Assembly (NCBI GenBank): GCA_913053915.1
Contig: CAJXGP010000083.1
Coordinates: forward strand, 1-7,561
Direction of reading: 5' to 3'
Length of the DNA stretch: 7,561 bases
Source of the DNA: an uncultured Ignavibacteriales bacterium
GTDB lineage: Bacteria > Bacteroidota > Ignavibacteria > Ignavibacteriales > Ignavibacteriaceae
Positions 1 to 6,590 of the stretch are shown here, piece by piece. Both the position numbers and the translations under genes were made by a program. A model generated the notes under the pieces. That model did not search any database, had not been told where the DNA came from, and was given only the letters and a program-made list of their open reading frames with translations. Numbering within the stretch: the first letter of the stretch is position 1; every line of letters starts with the position of its first letter.

Positions 1-3000
1 TTGATTAGGATGAGTTTTATCTCTTAAATGAAGTACTCCAGGTGGACTAGTATAGTTCGAATTATCTTCATAATTAATTACAGAAACGGACAATACAGTA
101 TCTTTCGGCAAAGTTTTTTGCCATTGGTTTCCAACAAGATTGAAATCGGCAAACCGGACATGTACTGTACTGCTCACTCCTGTTGTAAATATCCTAATAT
201 ATTCTACATCCGAAAGAGAAGGTGTTCCAACCGTTAAAAGAGTATCTCTTAACGGAATTCTCATCAAGAACCAACCTTTATCTCCGCCCGTACCGGCAAT
301 AAATTTATTTTTAGTAGTGTCCAAAGGAACTTTATATCTGAAATAACTATTGACTAGATCGACCTTTCCGTTTCCATTTAAGTCCTCCGTATCAGGGATT
401 CTCCCCATATCGGTTGAAACGGCATTTCCTTCGGTTCCATTAATATTAAAATAGGCCATTGTGTTTGTAGTACCATAATTACCTTTAAAACTGAAATCAT
501 CACCGCTAGGGTCTGCTTTTTTACTATGAAACTTTGCACGTTCCTGAGCATCATTCAAACCGTCAATACCTACATCTTCACCCGGGTCAATTACTCCGTT
601 TCCATTTTTATCTTCCGTATTCAGAATTTTATTCGGAATTACATCTTCGCTAATTCTACCCAAGTCAATATATAAATTAGCATTGGGGGGTGATTGTTCG
701 TTATAAATCCAAAACTCAATATATTCAACATGTTGAACCACAAGGTTATTTGCAGTCGATGAGAGAAGTTTCATCATACCGCCCCATGTTTTAGTCGGAT
801 CGGATAACTTCGGATGATAATTATAGGTACCTGGAGTATCCGGCATAAAGACAAAATCCAACACAGGTACTTGTTGATCTGCTTTGGCTACTTTTTTTCT
901 ATTTCCCCATATATCCGACACAAAAACATTTGACGGAGTAATCGAATACCAAAAACTTTTCGCTTTATAATCCATCATTTGCTTATATGATAACCCTGCT
1001 AAAGCGGGAATTTTATCGGGTGCACTTAGGTCTTTCCATTGAGTATATGATACTCCGATTGGGATAATAGTTTTTGCCCCTTCAAAATCATCTATATACG
1101 CCACACTCCCCCCATGATCATCGGGTATTGTACTTTTGATTGTGTTTGGATCAGGATTTATGTATGCAAATTCGCCGGCGAGTGAGAAACTCGACGCTTC
1201 CCTGGTTGAAATTACATTGTCCAAAGCCCTGGTTAAAAAAGGCAGATCACCACCGGTGTGAAAATCAACACCCATGATAGTGTTGCTTATCGGCTCTTCA
1301 CCAATCCTGACTCTGTTACTCAAAGATTGCTGGTTTAAATTCAGAATTGAAAAGCCGAGTTTTGTTTTATCGGAAAGATTAAATATTCCTCTAGCGCCTA
1401 AAAGAGTTTTGGAAGCTAATTGGAATAGATCATTTTGCTCATAGGTAATTCTCAAATTAGCTCCGGGGACTAATGCAGCGCTATTTCTAATAGTCAACTG
1501 TCCGGTATTATAATCGACGACATAATCAATTCCTTGGATTAATTGTCTTCCGTTAAGATAAACCCTAGCCGAATTTTCAACAGCATTAAAACCCAACTGG
1601 TAATTGGCAGAAGCTTCGCCTGAATATTTCCCGGTAATTATCCATTTATCATGAGCTTTATCCTGTCTGGCAAAAGTTTGGGTTGTATCGTATATGGATT
1701 GATATCTTAATGAATCCGGTATACCGTTGGGCAAATTCTTTCCGAATGGTTCTAGAGAAGGGAAAATGATTTCGCCTGAAGTCGGCAAAATGGTAAAACC
1801 AGGTCGCCAATCGAATACATTATCCGGTTGAGCATTCCCACTCGAGTTAAATTTATCAAACCCAAAAGCAGTTAATAGTTTAACAGCACCTTTGGTAGTC
1901 GGTAAACTGGTTACAGGATTTTGACCCGGTATTTCATATTCAATTTGAAGCTTGAATCCGGCTTTTTTAATATTTACAGCATTAAGTGAATAAATATTTT
2001 TCAGCAGTAATCTCCACGCTTCCTTATATTGAGGTCGTAAATTTTGTGGTTTAATTAGTTTTAAAACTAAATTTTTAGAAGTATCTACATTTGCACTTGT
2101 GAGAAAATCGCCATAATAAAGGTCATCTGAAGGACCTGGGTTGGTATTTTGAACTCGATAAGCTACTGCAATAATATCTTGACTTTGAATGGAAGTAAGG
2201 AATGTTATATATCCTGTTTCAGGATGTAAAATATAATCTACCCCTCTAGTTAACATCACGAACCTACCCGTTGCCAATTTACCATTTCCATTTCCTGTGG
2301 TATCAACCCGGTATGAATCCGGATACGGAGGTTGATCGGCGCGACGCGGATATAAATTTATATATGCATTCGCATACCTTTCTTTAGCCGGGTGATATAT
2401 TTGATTATTAACCGATTTCCAAACCTGTATATCTACTATTTCTTTACTTTTGTCTACTACAGGTGTTGCACTGCTGTAATATTTATAAAAAAGATTTAAT
2501 CTAGGATCAGTGCTTGCATAAACAGTATCTAAAAAATAATTATTTTGGGAATAATTCCATGCTTTTACACTAAATATATGTGATCTAACTCCTCCGTTAA
2601 CTTGAACTACTTTAGTTTGACCTTTCTTCTGGCTAGCTAAAGTTGTTAATGTCAAAGGACCTAATTTGAAGTTTGCTTTTACTCCGAATAAAGCTTCACC
2701 GCCTCCAACCAAAGGTGCAGTTTGGAGAGAAACATTACCTGCTTCAATACTTTGAATTATCTCATCCGGATAGCCTGTATATTTTATTTTCAGTTGATTT
2801 TGATATTCAAAAGTTCTTTGTGTATTCCAATCAGCACTTATGTTTAATTTATCTCCAATTGTTCCATTAACATTTATCTGCACCTCCTGTTTAAAATCCG
2901 GTTCACTTCTCGTATTCCCCAAGCGTGAAATTGTAATACCTCGAGTAGTTTCGCTGCGCCATGCGCCATGGATATCCACTGCTCCCCCGATACGTAAACT

Positions 3001-3801
3001 AATTTTCGGTTTACCGAATATACTTAATACTCCAACACTGGGAAGCGGAATTTCAAAGTTTGTAATATTTTTAATTAAATGCCCTAAACTATTTTTATTG
3101 CCATGGTAAACATAATTGTATCCATATTTTCGCCACATTCTTTCCTGATTTGCGGCAAGCATTAATTTAATATATTGATCCAAAGGTAATCGTAAAAGAA
3201 TTTTAGTCCGTTGACCGGCTATGCTTTGCTTTATATCGACATACTTACCTGTAGAATCCAAATTCGCCGGAGGGTATACAAAAAAACTAGACCTTCTCCC
3301 CATGGTCAATTTTACGTATGGAACATCGTGCCTTCGATATTTAAAATACTTTAACCGGGCGGTTGAATCAATAGCCGCTAAATCAATTTTGGTGGTATCT
3401 CGCCTCCGGATTTTGGAAGTATCCCCTATTGCAGCTTCAAGTGAATCCTTTATGTGTTTGAAATGTTTTAGAGAATCAATTCTCAATGAATCGGCATGAG
3501 ATTTTTTAGTGGTATCATGTTCTGAAGTATCGGCAGCAAAAGTATAATATTGTGGAAACTTATTTTTAGATATTTTTTTTTGGGAATTAGGTTCAGGTTC
3601 ACTGTTATCTAATACACCCCTGAATCCGGAATCTTTAAATGGTAAATTGAATTGAATAAATGGTTCAATCAACGCAAATTTAGTAATTTCGGAAAACGGT
3701 TGAATATGGAAACCGATGTTAATCCCCGCATAAAATAAAATAAAAACTATTACGCTAAAGCGGAGAATGTTCCAAATCGGATTTTTTACTTTATGTATAA
3801 T
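1..3801 (-). CDS. sprA: SprA/Sov, type IX secretion outer-membrane translocon (N-terminal part, cut by window edge)
   Basis: The minus frame is open without a stop from 3810 down to base 1, giving about 1267 codons; known SprA proteins run to about 2400 residues, so roughly half is present. SprA is the giant outer-membrane beta-barrel through which T9SS cargo leaves the cell; in gliding Bacteroidetes it also supports motility. Numbering from 3801, residues 9-31 are a hydrophobic N-terminal segment (VIVFILFYAGINIGF) fitting a signal or anchor. A charged Ser/Asp/Lys-rich linker follows. Family-type blocks come next: FEIPLPS near 248, GVDYILHPETGYITF at 520-534, FPSLEPFG near 680, YLNGRQLIQGIDYVVDYNTG from 748, DDFEGAK at 904, IDLGRISEDVIPN near 1045 and DMGRIPDTEDLNGNGKVD near 1131-1148. 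The start is uncertain: the first in-frame candidates are ATT (3801-3799) or ATA (3798-3796) behind AAAGGG. The nearest TTG (3672-3670) and ATG (3303-3301) would both remove the hydrophobic segment. Identity is secure; the start is not. Confidence 0.93.
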   Translation of the reverse strand, partial: MIHKVKNPIWNILRFSVIVFILFYAGINIGFHIQPFSEITKFALIEPFIQFNLPFKDSGFRGVLDNSEPEPNSQKKISKNKFPQYYTFAADTSEHDTTKKSHADSLRIDSLKHFKHIKDSLEAAIGDTSKIRRRDTTKIDLAAIDSTARLKYFKYRRHDVPYVKLTMGRRSSFFVYPPANLDSTGKYVDIKQSIAGQRTKILLRLPLDQYIKLMLAANQERMWRKYGYNYVYHGNKNSLGHLIKNITNFEIPLPSVGVLSIFGKPKISLRIGGAVDIHGAWRSETTRGITISRLGNTRSEPDFKQEVQINVNGTIGDKLNISADWNTQRTFEYQNQLKIKYTGYPDEIIQSIEAGNVSLQTAPLVGGGEALFGVKANFKLGPLTLTTLASQKKGQTKVVQVNGGVRSHIFSVKAWNYSQNNYFLDTVYASTDPRLNLFYKYYSSATPVVDKSKEIVDIQVWKSVNNQIYHPAKERYANAYINLYPRRADQPPYPDSYRVDTTGNGNGKLATGRFVMLTRGVDYILHPETGYITFLTSIQSQDIIAVAYRVQNTNPGPSDDLYYGDFLTSANVDTSKNLVLKLIKPQNLRPQYKEAWRLLLKNIYSLNAVNIKKAGFKLQIEYEIPGQNPVTSLPTTKGAVKLLTAFGFDKFNSSGNAQPDNVFDWRPGFTILPTSGEIIFPSLEPFGKNLPNGIPDSLRYQSIYDTTQTFARQDKAHDKWIITGKYSGEASANYQLGFNAVENSARVYLNGRQLIQGIDYVVDYNTGQLTIRNSAALVPGANLRITYEQNDLFQLASKTLLGARGIFNLSDKTKLGFSILNLNQQSLSNRVRIGEEPISNTIMGVDFHTGGDLPFLTRALDNVISTREASSFSLAGEFAYINPDPNTIKSTIPDDHGGSVAYIDDFEGAKTIIPIGVSYTQWKDLSAPDKIPALAGLSYKQMMDYKAKSFWYSITPSNVFVSDIWGNRKKVAKADQQVPVLDFVFMPDTPGTYNYHPKLSDPTKTWGGMMKLLSSTANNLVVQHVEYIEFWIYNEQSPPNANLYIDLGRISEDVIPNKILNTEDKNGNGVIDPGEDVGIDGLNDAQERAKFHSKKADPSGDDFSFKGNYGTTNTMAYFNINGTEGNAVSTDMGRIPDTEDLNGNGKVDLVNSYFRYKVPLDTTKNKFIAGTGGDKGWFLMRIPLRDTLLTVGTPSLSDVEYIRIFTTGVSSTVHVRFADFNLVGNQWQKTLPKDTVLSVSVINYEDNSNYTSPPGVLHLRDKTHPNQ

Positions 3802-3815
3802 AAAGGCCCTTTATT
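3799..3815. promoter_or_regulatory. Perfect 17-bp palindrome over the sprA start region
   Basis: AATAAAGG-C-CCTTTATT is an exact 8+1+8 inverted repeat. On the minus strand it covers the AAAGGG ribosome-binding candidate and the ATT start candidate of sprA. In RNA it could fold as a 6-bp AU stem with a GGGCC-type 5-nt loop; in DNA it could bind a dimeric regulator. Either role would control sprA expression. The symmetry is seen directly; the function is inferred. Confidence 0.4.
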
Positions 3816-3862
3816 GAGAATTTTTATTAAACTACCAAAACGTGTAAATTCTCTATAACTGT

Positions 3863-3868
3863 CTCCTT
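3863..3868 (-). promoter_or_regulatory. Orphan Shine-Dalgarno AAGGAG upstream of sprA
   Basis: On the minus strand this is the best ribosome-binding match upstream of sprA. Six bases later comes ATA (3856-3854), whose frame ends after nine codons at TAA. It is not in the sprA frame. The frame that starts within the GGA stays open for about 26 codons, to a TAA that overlaps the beginning of the sprA reading frame, but it has no standard start. This may be a relic of the original sprA start after an indel, a short leader, or chance. Confidence 0.3.
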
Positions 3869-3890
3869 AATATTTTAGATAATAATAAAT

Positions 3891-3919
3891 AAATTAGACA
3901 ATAATATTTTTATTTTCAA
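3891..3919 (-). promoter_or_regulatory. Possible sprA promoter (TTGAAA, 17 bp, TAATTT)
   Basis: On the minus strand, TTGAAA (3919-3914) and TAATTT (3896-3891) are separated by 17 bp, giving a sigma70-like layout and a leader of about 80-90 bases before sprA. No Bacteroidetes-type TAnnTTTG element was found here in the minus orientation. In such AT-rich DNA a match of this quality can arise by chance. Confidence 0.22.
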
Positions 3920-4066
3920 TAATAAATTAGAGTAATAAACTAAATGCAATTATTAATTTATAACTTTGGTTCGTATGAATTAAGGTAATTATTTTTTCAC
4001 TGATTTTTTAAGGTATTGTTTTGATTTGCCCTAATCATATCGATTAAATTAATCTTAAAAATTATG

Positions 4067-4573
4067 TTAAATGTGAGTAAACTTATTAATAATTCCCAAA
4101 TGATTGGGATAAGTTTTTAATAATTCTTTTCTCTTGGATAATTCAAAATCTTTAAAATCAAATCCAGGGGCAACTGTACAACCTACCAATGAATAAGAAT
4201 TTTTATTCATTACTTCAGCAGCAAACCAGTTATCTTTTGGAATAATAGCCTGAAAACTTTCATTATTTTGAACATCGTTGCCTAAAATAATTTCAATGAT
4301 TTCATATTCATTTTTAATAAGATAAATTGTAAGAGAACTTCCGTCATAAAAATGCCAAATTTCATCCGACTTTAATTTATGAAAATATGATATTTGTTCA
4401 CCCTGTAATAAGAAATAAATTAATGTTGAAAATGTTCTTGCACCTGAATATCTAACCGGCAAAAAATCTTTTTGAATTATTTCACCGGAGCGGTATGTCT
4501 CTTTGAAATATCCACCTTCAGGATGTTTTTCAAGCCCAAACTTCTTTATGTAAAAATCAACCTTTTCTATCAT
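4067..4573 (-). CDS. Cupin_5 / DUF985 family cupin protein, function unassigned
   Basis: A complete 168-residue protein. Members of this family (PF06172, including yeast YML079W) are single-domain cupin beta-barrels related in fold to RmlC-type sugar epimerases, but their substrates are not established. Visible signatures are HPEGGYFKETYRS (residues 17-29), the barrel core with H65 and EIWH (71-74), where a ligand or metal could bind, and the C-terminal block VGCTVAPGFDF (130-140). There is no signal peptide or membrane segment, so it is probably cytoplasmic. I chose ATG at 4573-4571 because family members begin a short way before the GLEKHPEGGY block. A TTG at 4609 would add 12 residues (LYLSVLINISS) with no ribosome-binding site. 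Neither start has a clear Shine-Dalgarno, which is common in this phylum. It is divergent from gltA and lies 265 bp upstream of sprA on the same strand; no functional link is evident. Confidence 0.88.
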   Translation of the reverse strand: MIEKVDFYIKKFGLEKHPEGGYFKETYRSGEIIQKDFLPVRYSGARTFSTLIYFLLQGEQISYFHKLKSDEIWHFYDGSSLTIYLIKNEYEIIEIILGNDVQNNESFQAIIPKDNWFAAEVMNKNSYSLVGCTVAPGFDFKDFELSKRKELLKTYPNHLGIINKFTHI

Positions 4574-4716
4574 ACTTGAAATATTTATAAGTACACTTAA
4601 ATATAACAATTAAATTAATATATTATGAGAATAATTTGAAAAGAATGCCATAATGATAAAGTGAAATTCAGGAAATTAATAATCCCAAATTTTAGATAAA
4701 TTTCAAAGAATACAAT

Positions 4717-4747
4717 AATCTTAAGATTAGTAAAGTAAATCACTTTA
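4717..4747. promoter_or_regulatory. Adjacent palindromes, possible operator
   Basis: AATCTTAAGATT (4717-4728) is an exact 12-bp palindrome. Two bases later TAAAGT-AAATC-ACTTTA (4731-4747) is a perfect 6-5-6 inverted repeat. The pair lies about 240-270 bp before gltA and 145-175 bp before the cupin start, a suitable place for a regulator acting on either gene. They are AT-rich and short, so chance is a serious alternative. Confidence 0.25.
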
Positions 4748-4834
4748 AAGTTTCTTTTTAACGATTATTTTATTAACATACCGTTGAAAAAAAAACAGGG
4801 GTTATTAGAAGGGGGGTAATAATCAGGAGGCATT

Positions 4835-4933
4835 ATGAATAAAATATTTAGGAAAATGCCGGTGAAAGGATTACATAAAACTATTTTAAATCCAATGTAC
4901 TTAAAAATGTCTCTATGTACTTTCTTCAACTGA
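4835..4933 (+). CDS. Possible 32-residue leader or small protein upstream of gltA
   Basis: ATG at 4835 follows a perfect AGGAGG (4825-4830) with a 4-base spacer, the strongest ribosome-binding site in the window. The frame runs 32 codons (MNKIFRKMPVKG..., ending SLCTFFN) to TGA at 4931-4933. The gltA start follows 54 bases later. The product is basic and moderately hydrophobic, with no recognisable domain and no run of one amino acid typical of an attenuator. It could be a leader peptide affecting gltA, an independent small protein, or a chance or degraded ORF. The case rests on the ribosome-binding site and position only. Confidence 0.4.
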   Translation: MNKIFRKMPVKGLHKTILNPMYLKMSLCTFFN

Positions 4934-4977
4934 TATACCCTTTAATAATTTCCTAGATTTACAAAAATCCAAAACAT

Positions 4978-4982
4978 GGAGG
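4978..4982 (+). promoter_or_regulatory. gltA ribosome-binding site that fixes the start
   Basis: GGAGG lies five bases before ATG at 4988. The earlier in-frame ATG at 4976 overlaps this site and has no purine-rich sequence before it (only A-rich CAAAAC), so 4988 is preferred. Confidence 0.8.
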
Positions 4983-4987
4983 CAGAA

Positions 4988-6316
4988 ATGTCCGCACTAA
5001 AAGAAAAACTATTCCAAAAAATAGAAGAACAGCGTCCTCGCACAACAAAATTATTAAAAGAATACGGCAATGTAAAAATTGGCGATGTTACAATAGTTCA
5101 GGCAATTGGAGGAGCCAGAGGCGTAAAATGCCTTACTACAGATATCTCTTATCTTGATCCATACGAAGGAATAAGATTCAGAGGTTACACTATCCCTGAA
5201 GTTTTACAGAAACTACCCAAAGTTCATGACGGTGAGATGCCTTATGTAGAAGGTTTCTTTTATCTTTTATTAACCGGTGAAATACCTACTGAAAAAGAGG
5301 CAATGGAAGTTGCTGAAGAATTCAAAAACAGGCAAGATGTTCCGGATTATGTATTTAGCATTTTACTTTCAATGCCTCCGGATTCTCATCCGATGACTAT
5401 GTTTTCAGCGGCAATTTTATCAATGCAAAGAGAATCGGTATTTGTAAAAAAATACAACGAGGGTATTAGTAAGATGGATTACTGGGACTCTTATTACGAA
5501 GACGGATTAAATTTATTAGCTAAACTTCCCAAGATAGCTTCATTTATCTATCGACTTAAATATAAACAAGGTAATTTCATCGAAACGAATCCATCTCTGG
5601 ATATGGGCGGAAATTTTGCACACATGATGGGCATCGCTAAACCGTACGACGATGTATCCCGTTTATATTTTATCCTTCATAGTGATCATGAAAGCGGTAA
5701 TGTGAGTGCACATGCGGGTCATCTTGTTGCATCTGCTCTTTCCGATATGTACTATTCCCTTTCTGCTATGATCGACGGACTTGCCGGTCCGCTTCACGGT
5801 TTGGCTAATCAAGAAGTGCTGCGCTGGATTCAAGGTGTAATGAAGAAAATGGGAGATAAAATTCCTTCTGAAGATGATATGAAAAAATTTGTGTGGGATA
5901 CTCTTAATTCCGGTCAAGTTATTCCAGGATTCGGACATGCGGTTTTAAGAAAAACCGACCCTCGTTATATGGCTCAACGGGAATTTTGTTTGAAACATCT
6001 AAAAGATAATCCTATTTTCAAATATGTAGATATTTTATATAAAGTTACCCCCCCTATTTTAAAAGAACAAGGTAAAGCGAAAAATCCTTGGCCTAATGTC
6101 GACGCTCAATCGGGGGTTATTCAATGGTATTATGGTCTGAAAGAATATGATTTCTATACGGTTCTATTCGGTGTCGGCAGAGCACTGGGCGTTACTGCTA
6201 ATATTATTTGGGATAGGGCCTTAGGTTATCCTATTGAACGACCGAAATCCCTTACTACTTCAATGCTCGAAGAACTTGCCGGGATTAAGCATGAAGAATT
6301 TCAAGAATCGAAGTAA
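4988..6316 (+). CDS. gltA: Citrate synthase (Si), eukaryote-like type
   Basis: A complete 442-residue enzyme that condenses acetyl-CoA with oxaloacetate to citrate, the entry step of the TCA cycle, in the cytoplasm. The catalytic triad of the family is intact: His270 in LAGPLHGLANQE, His317 in PGFGHAVLRKTDPRY and Asp372 in NPWPNVDAQSG. These correspond to His274, His320 and Asp375 of the pig enzyme; Arg326 matches its citrate-binding Arg329. The blocks HSDHESGNVSAHAGH, EQGKAKNPWPNVDA, YTVLFGVGRALGV and ERPKS are those of mitochondrial-type citrate synthases (the TIGR01793-like group) rather than the hexameric E. coli GltA type. Such eukaryote-like forms are known in some bacteria, notably Geobacteraceae, so it is expected to be a dimer without the E. 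coli NADH-binding N-terminal domain. The start is set by GGAGG five bases upstream. A 32-codon ORF precedes it and a 120-bp inverted-repeat element follows its stop by 30 bases. Confidence 0.97.
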   Translation: MSALKEKLFQKIEEQRPRTTKLLKEYGNVKIGDVTIVQAIGGARGVKCLTTDISYLDPYEGIRFRGYTIPEVLQKLPKVHDGEMPYVEGFFYLLLTGEIPTEKEAMEVAEEFKNRQDVPDYVFSILLSMPPDSHPMTMFSAAILSMQRESVFVKKYNEGISKMDYWDSYYEDGLNLLAKLPKIASFIYRLKYKQGNFIETNPSLDMGGNFAHMMGIAKPYDDVSRLYFILHSDHESGNVSAHAGHLVASALSDMYYSLSAMIDGLAGPLHGLANQEVLRWIQGVMKKMGDKIPSEDDMKKFVWDTLNSGQVIPGFGHAVLRKTDPRYMAQREFCLKHLKDNPIFKYVDILYKVTPPILKEQGKAKNPWPNVDAQSGVIQWYYGLKEYDFYTVLFGVGRALGVTANIIWDRALGYPIERPKSLTTSMLEELAGIKHEEFQESK

Positions 6317-6346
6317 TTTGAAGTAGTATATTATTATTATTTATTC

Positions 6347-6466
6347 CCGGGGTTACATTTATTTTTATAAAGTGGATCTGAAATTGCTTTTCTGCAAAAA
6401 TGAAAATTTTATTTAGCTGTTCAAATCTTTCAAGCTATAATTAGAATATGTTTAATGTAACCCCGG
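6347..6466. repeat. 120-bp element bounded by perfect 13-bp inverted repeats
   Basis: CCGGGGTTACATT (6347-6359) and AATGTAACCCCGG (6454-6466) are exact reverse complements 94 bases apart. Four more pairs (TTAT/ATAA) can form outside them if two bases bulge on the left arm, and the interior can add imperfect AU pairing. The GC-rich ends stand out in AT-rich spacer. No target-site duplication is obvious. The element starts 30 bases after the gltA stop. It may be a miniature mobile element, a long mRNA hairpin acting at the gltA 3' end, or a structured RNA. The 94-base loop and lack of a U-run do not fit a standard intrinsic terminator. Confidence 0.6.
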
Positions 6467-6590
6467 ATAATTAAAATTATATTTGGAAGTACCTTTTTCT
6501 CCCCCCTTTGTAGATTTTAAAAAACATGGATACTTATTATTTATACAAAAAACTAATTTTAACTTCTCTTAAAATTTTGTAGGTGTTGTA

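Larger units (their letters stand above)
3802..4066. other. AT-rich spacer between the cupin gene and sprA
   Basis: This 265-bp stretch has no coding ORF that I can support. It holds the candidate sprA promoter, the orphan AAGGAG, and two copies of AATAAATTAGA (3888-3898 and 3921-3931) exactly 33 bp apart. A small palindrome GATTAA-A-TTAATC lies at 4042-4054, just downstream of the cupin stop. The last is too weak and lacks the GC stem and U-run of a convincing intrinsic terminator. Confidence 0.5.
4574..4987. other. Divergent intergenic region between the cupin gene and gltA
   Basis: About 414 bp that must hold promoters for both directions. No confident -10/-35 or TAnnTTTG pair could be assigned. 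It contains, in order, a 12-bp palindrome and a 6-5-6 inverted repeat (4717-4747), an A-run followed by a G-rich stretch (GGGG at 4798-4801, GGGGGG at 4811-4816), a 32-codon ORF behind AGGAGG (4835-4933), and the gltA ribosome-binding site. Confidence 0.6.

Noticed and set aside
28..3499. Five plus-strand ORFs of 65-92 codons at 28-237, 140-346, 2673-2870, 2840-3109 and 3221-3499
   Set aside because: All lie antisense to the continuous sprA frame, show no recognisable domains and have no good ribosome-binding sites; they are shadows of sprA.
3961..3968. TAACTTTG on the plus strand, matching the Bacteroidetes -7 element TAnnTTTG
   Set aside because: No TTG at the -33 distance, and it points into the antisense of the cupin gene with no plus-strand gene before 4835.
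4042..4054. GATTAA-A-TTAATC palindrome after the cupin stop as a terminator
   Set aside because: The stem has only one GC pair at each end and no adequate loop or U-run, so it would not terminate transcription convincingly.
4574..4609. TTG start adding 12 residues to the cupin protein
   Set aside because: No ribosome-binding site; the ATG at 4573 gives the N-terminus expected before the HPEGGYF block.
4976..4987. Earlier ATG giving a citrate synthase four residues longer
   Set aside because: This ATG overlaps the GGAGG that correctly serves ATG at 4988 and has no ribosome-binding site of its own.
5663..5938. Minus-strand 91-codon ORF
   Set aside because: It lies entirely antisense to the conserved catalytic part of gltA, and its translation resembles no family I know.
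6401..6445. 14-codon ORF inside the inverted-repeat element
   Set aside because: Too short, no ribosome-binding site, and of a length expected by chance.
6526..6582. 18-codon ORF whose TAG overlaps the ribosome-binding site of the acyl-CoA synthetase gene
   Set aside because: No Shine-Dalgarno, AT-rich low-complexity product; translational coupling would be possible but nothing supports it.
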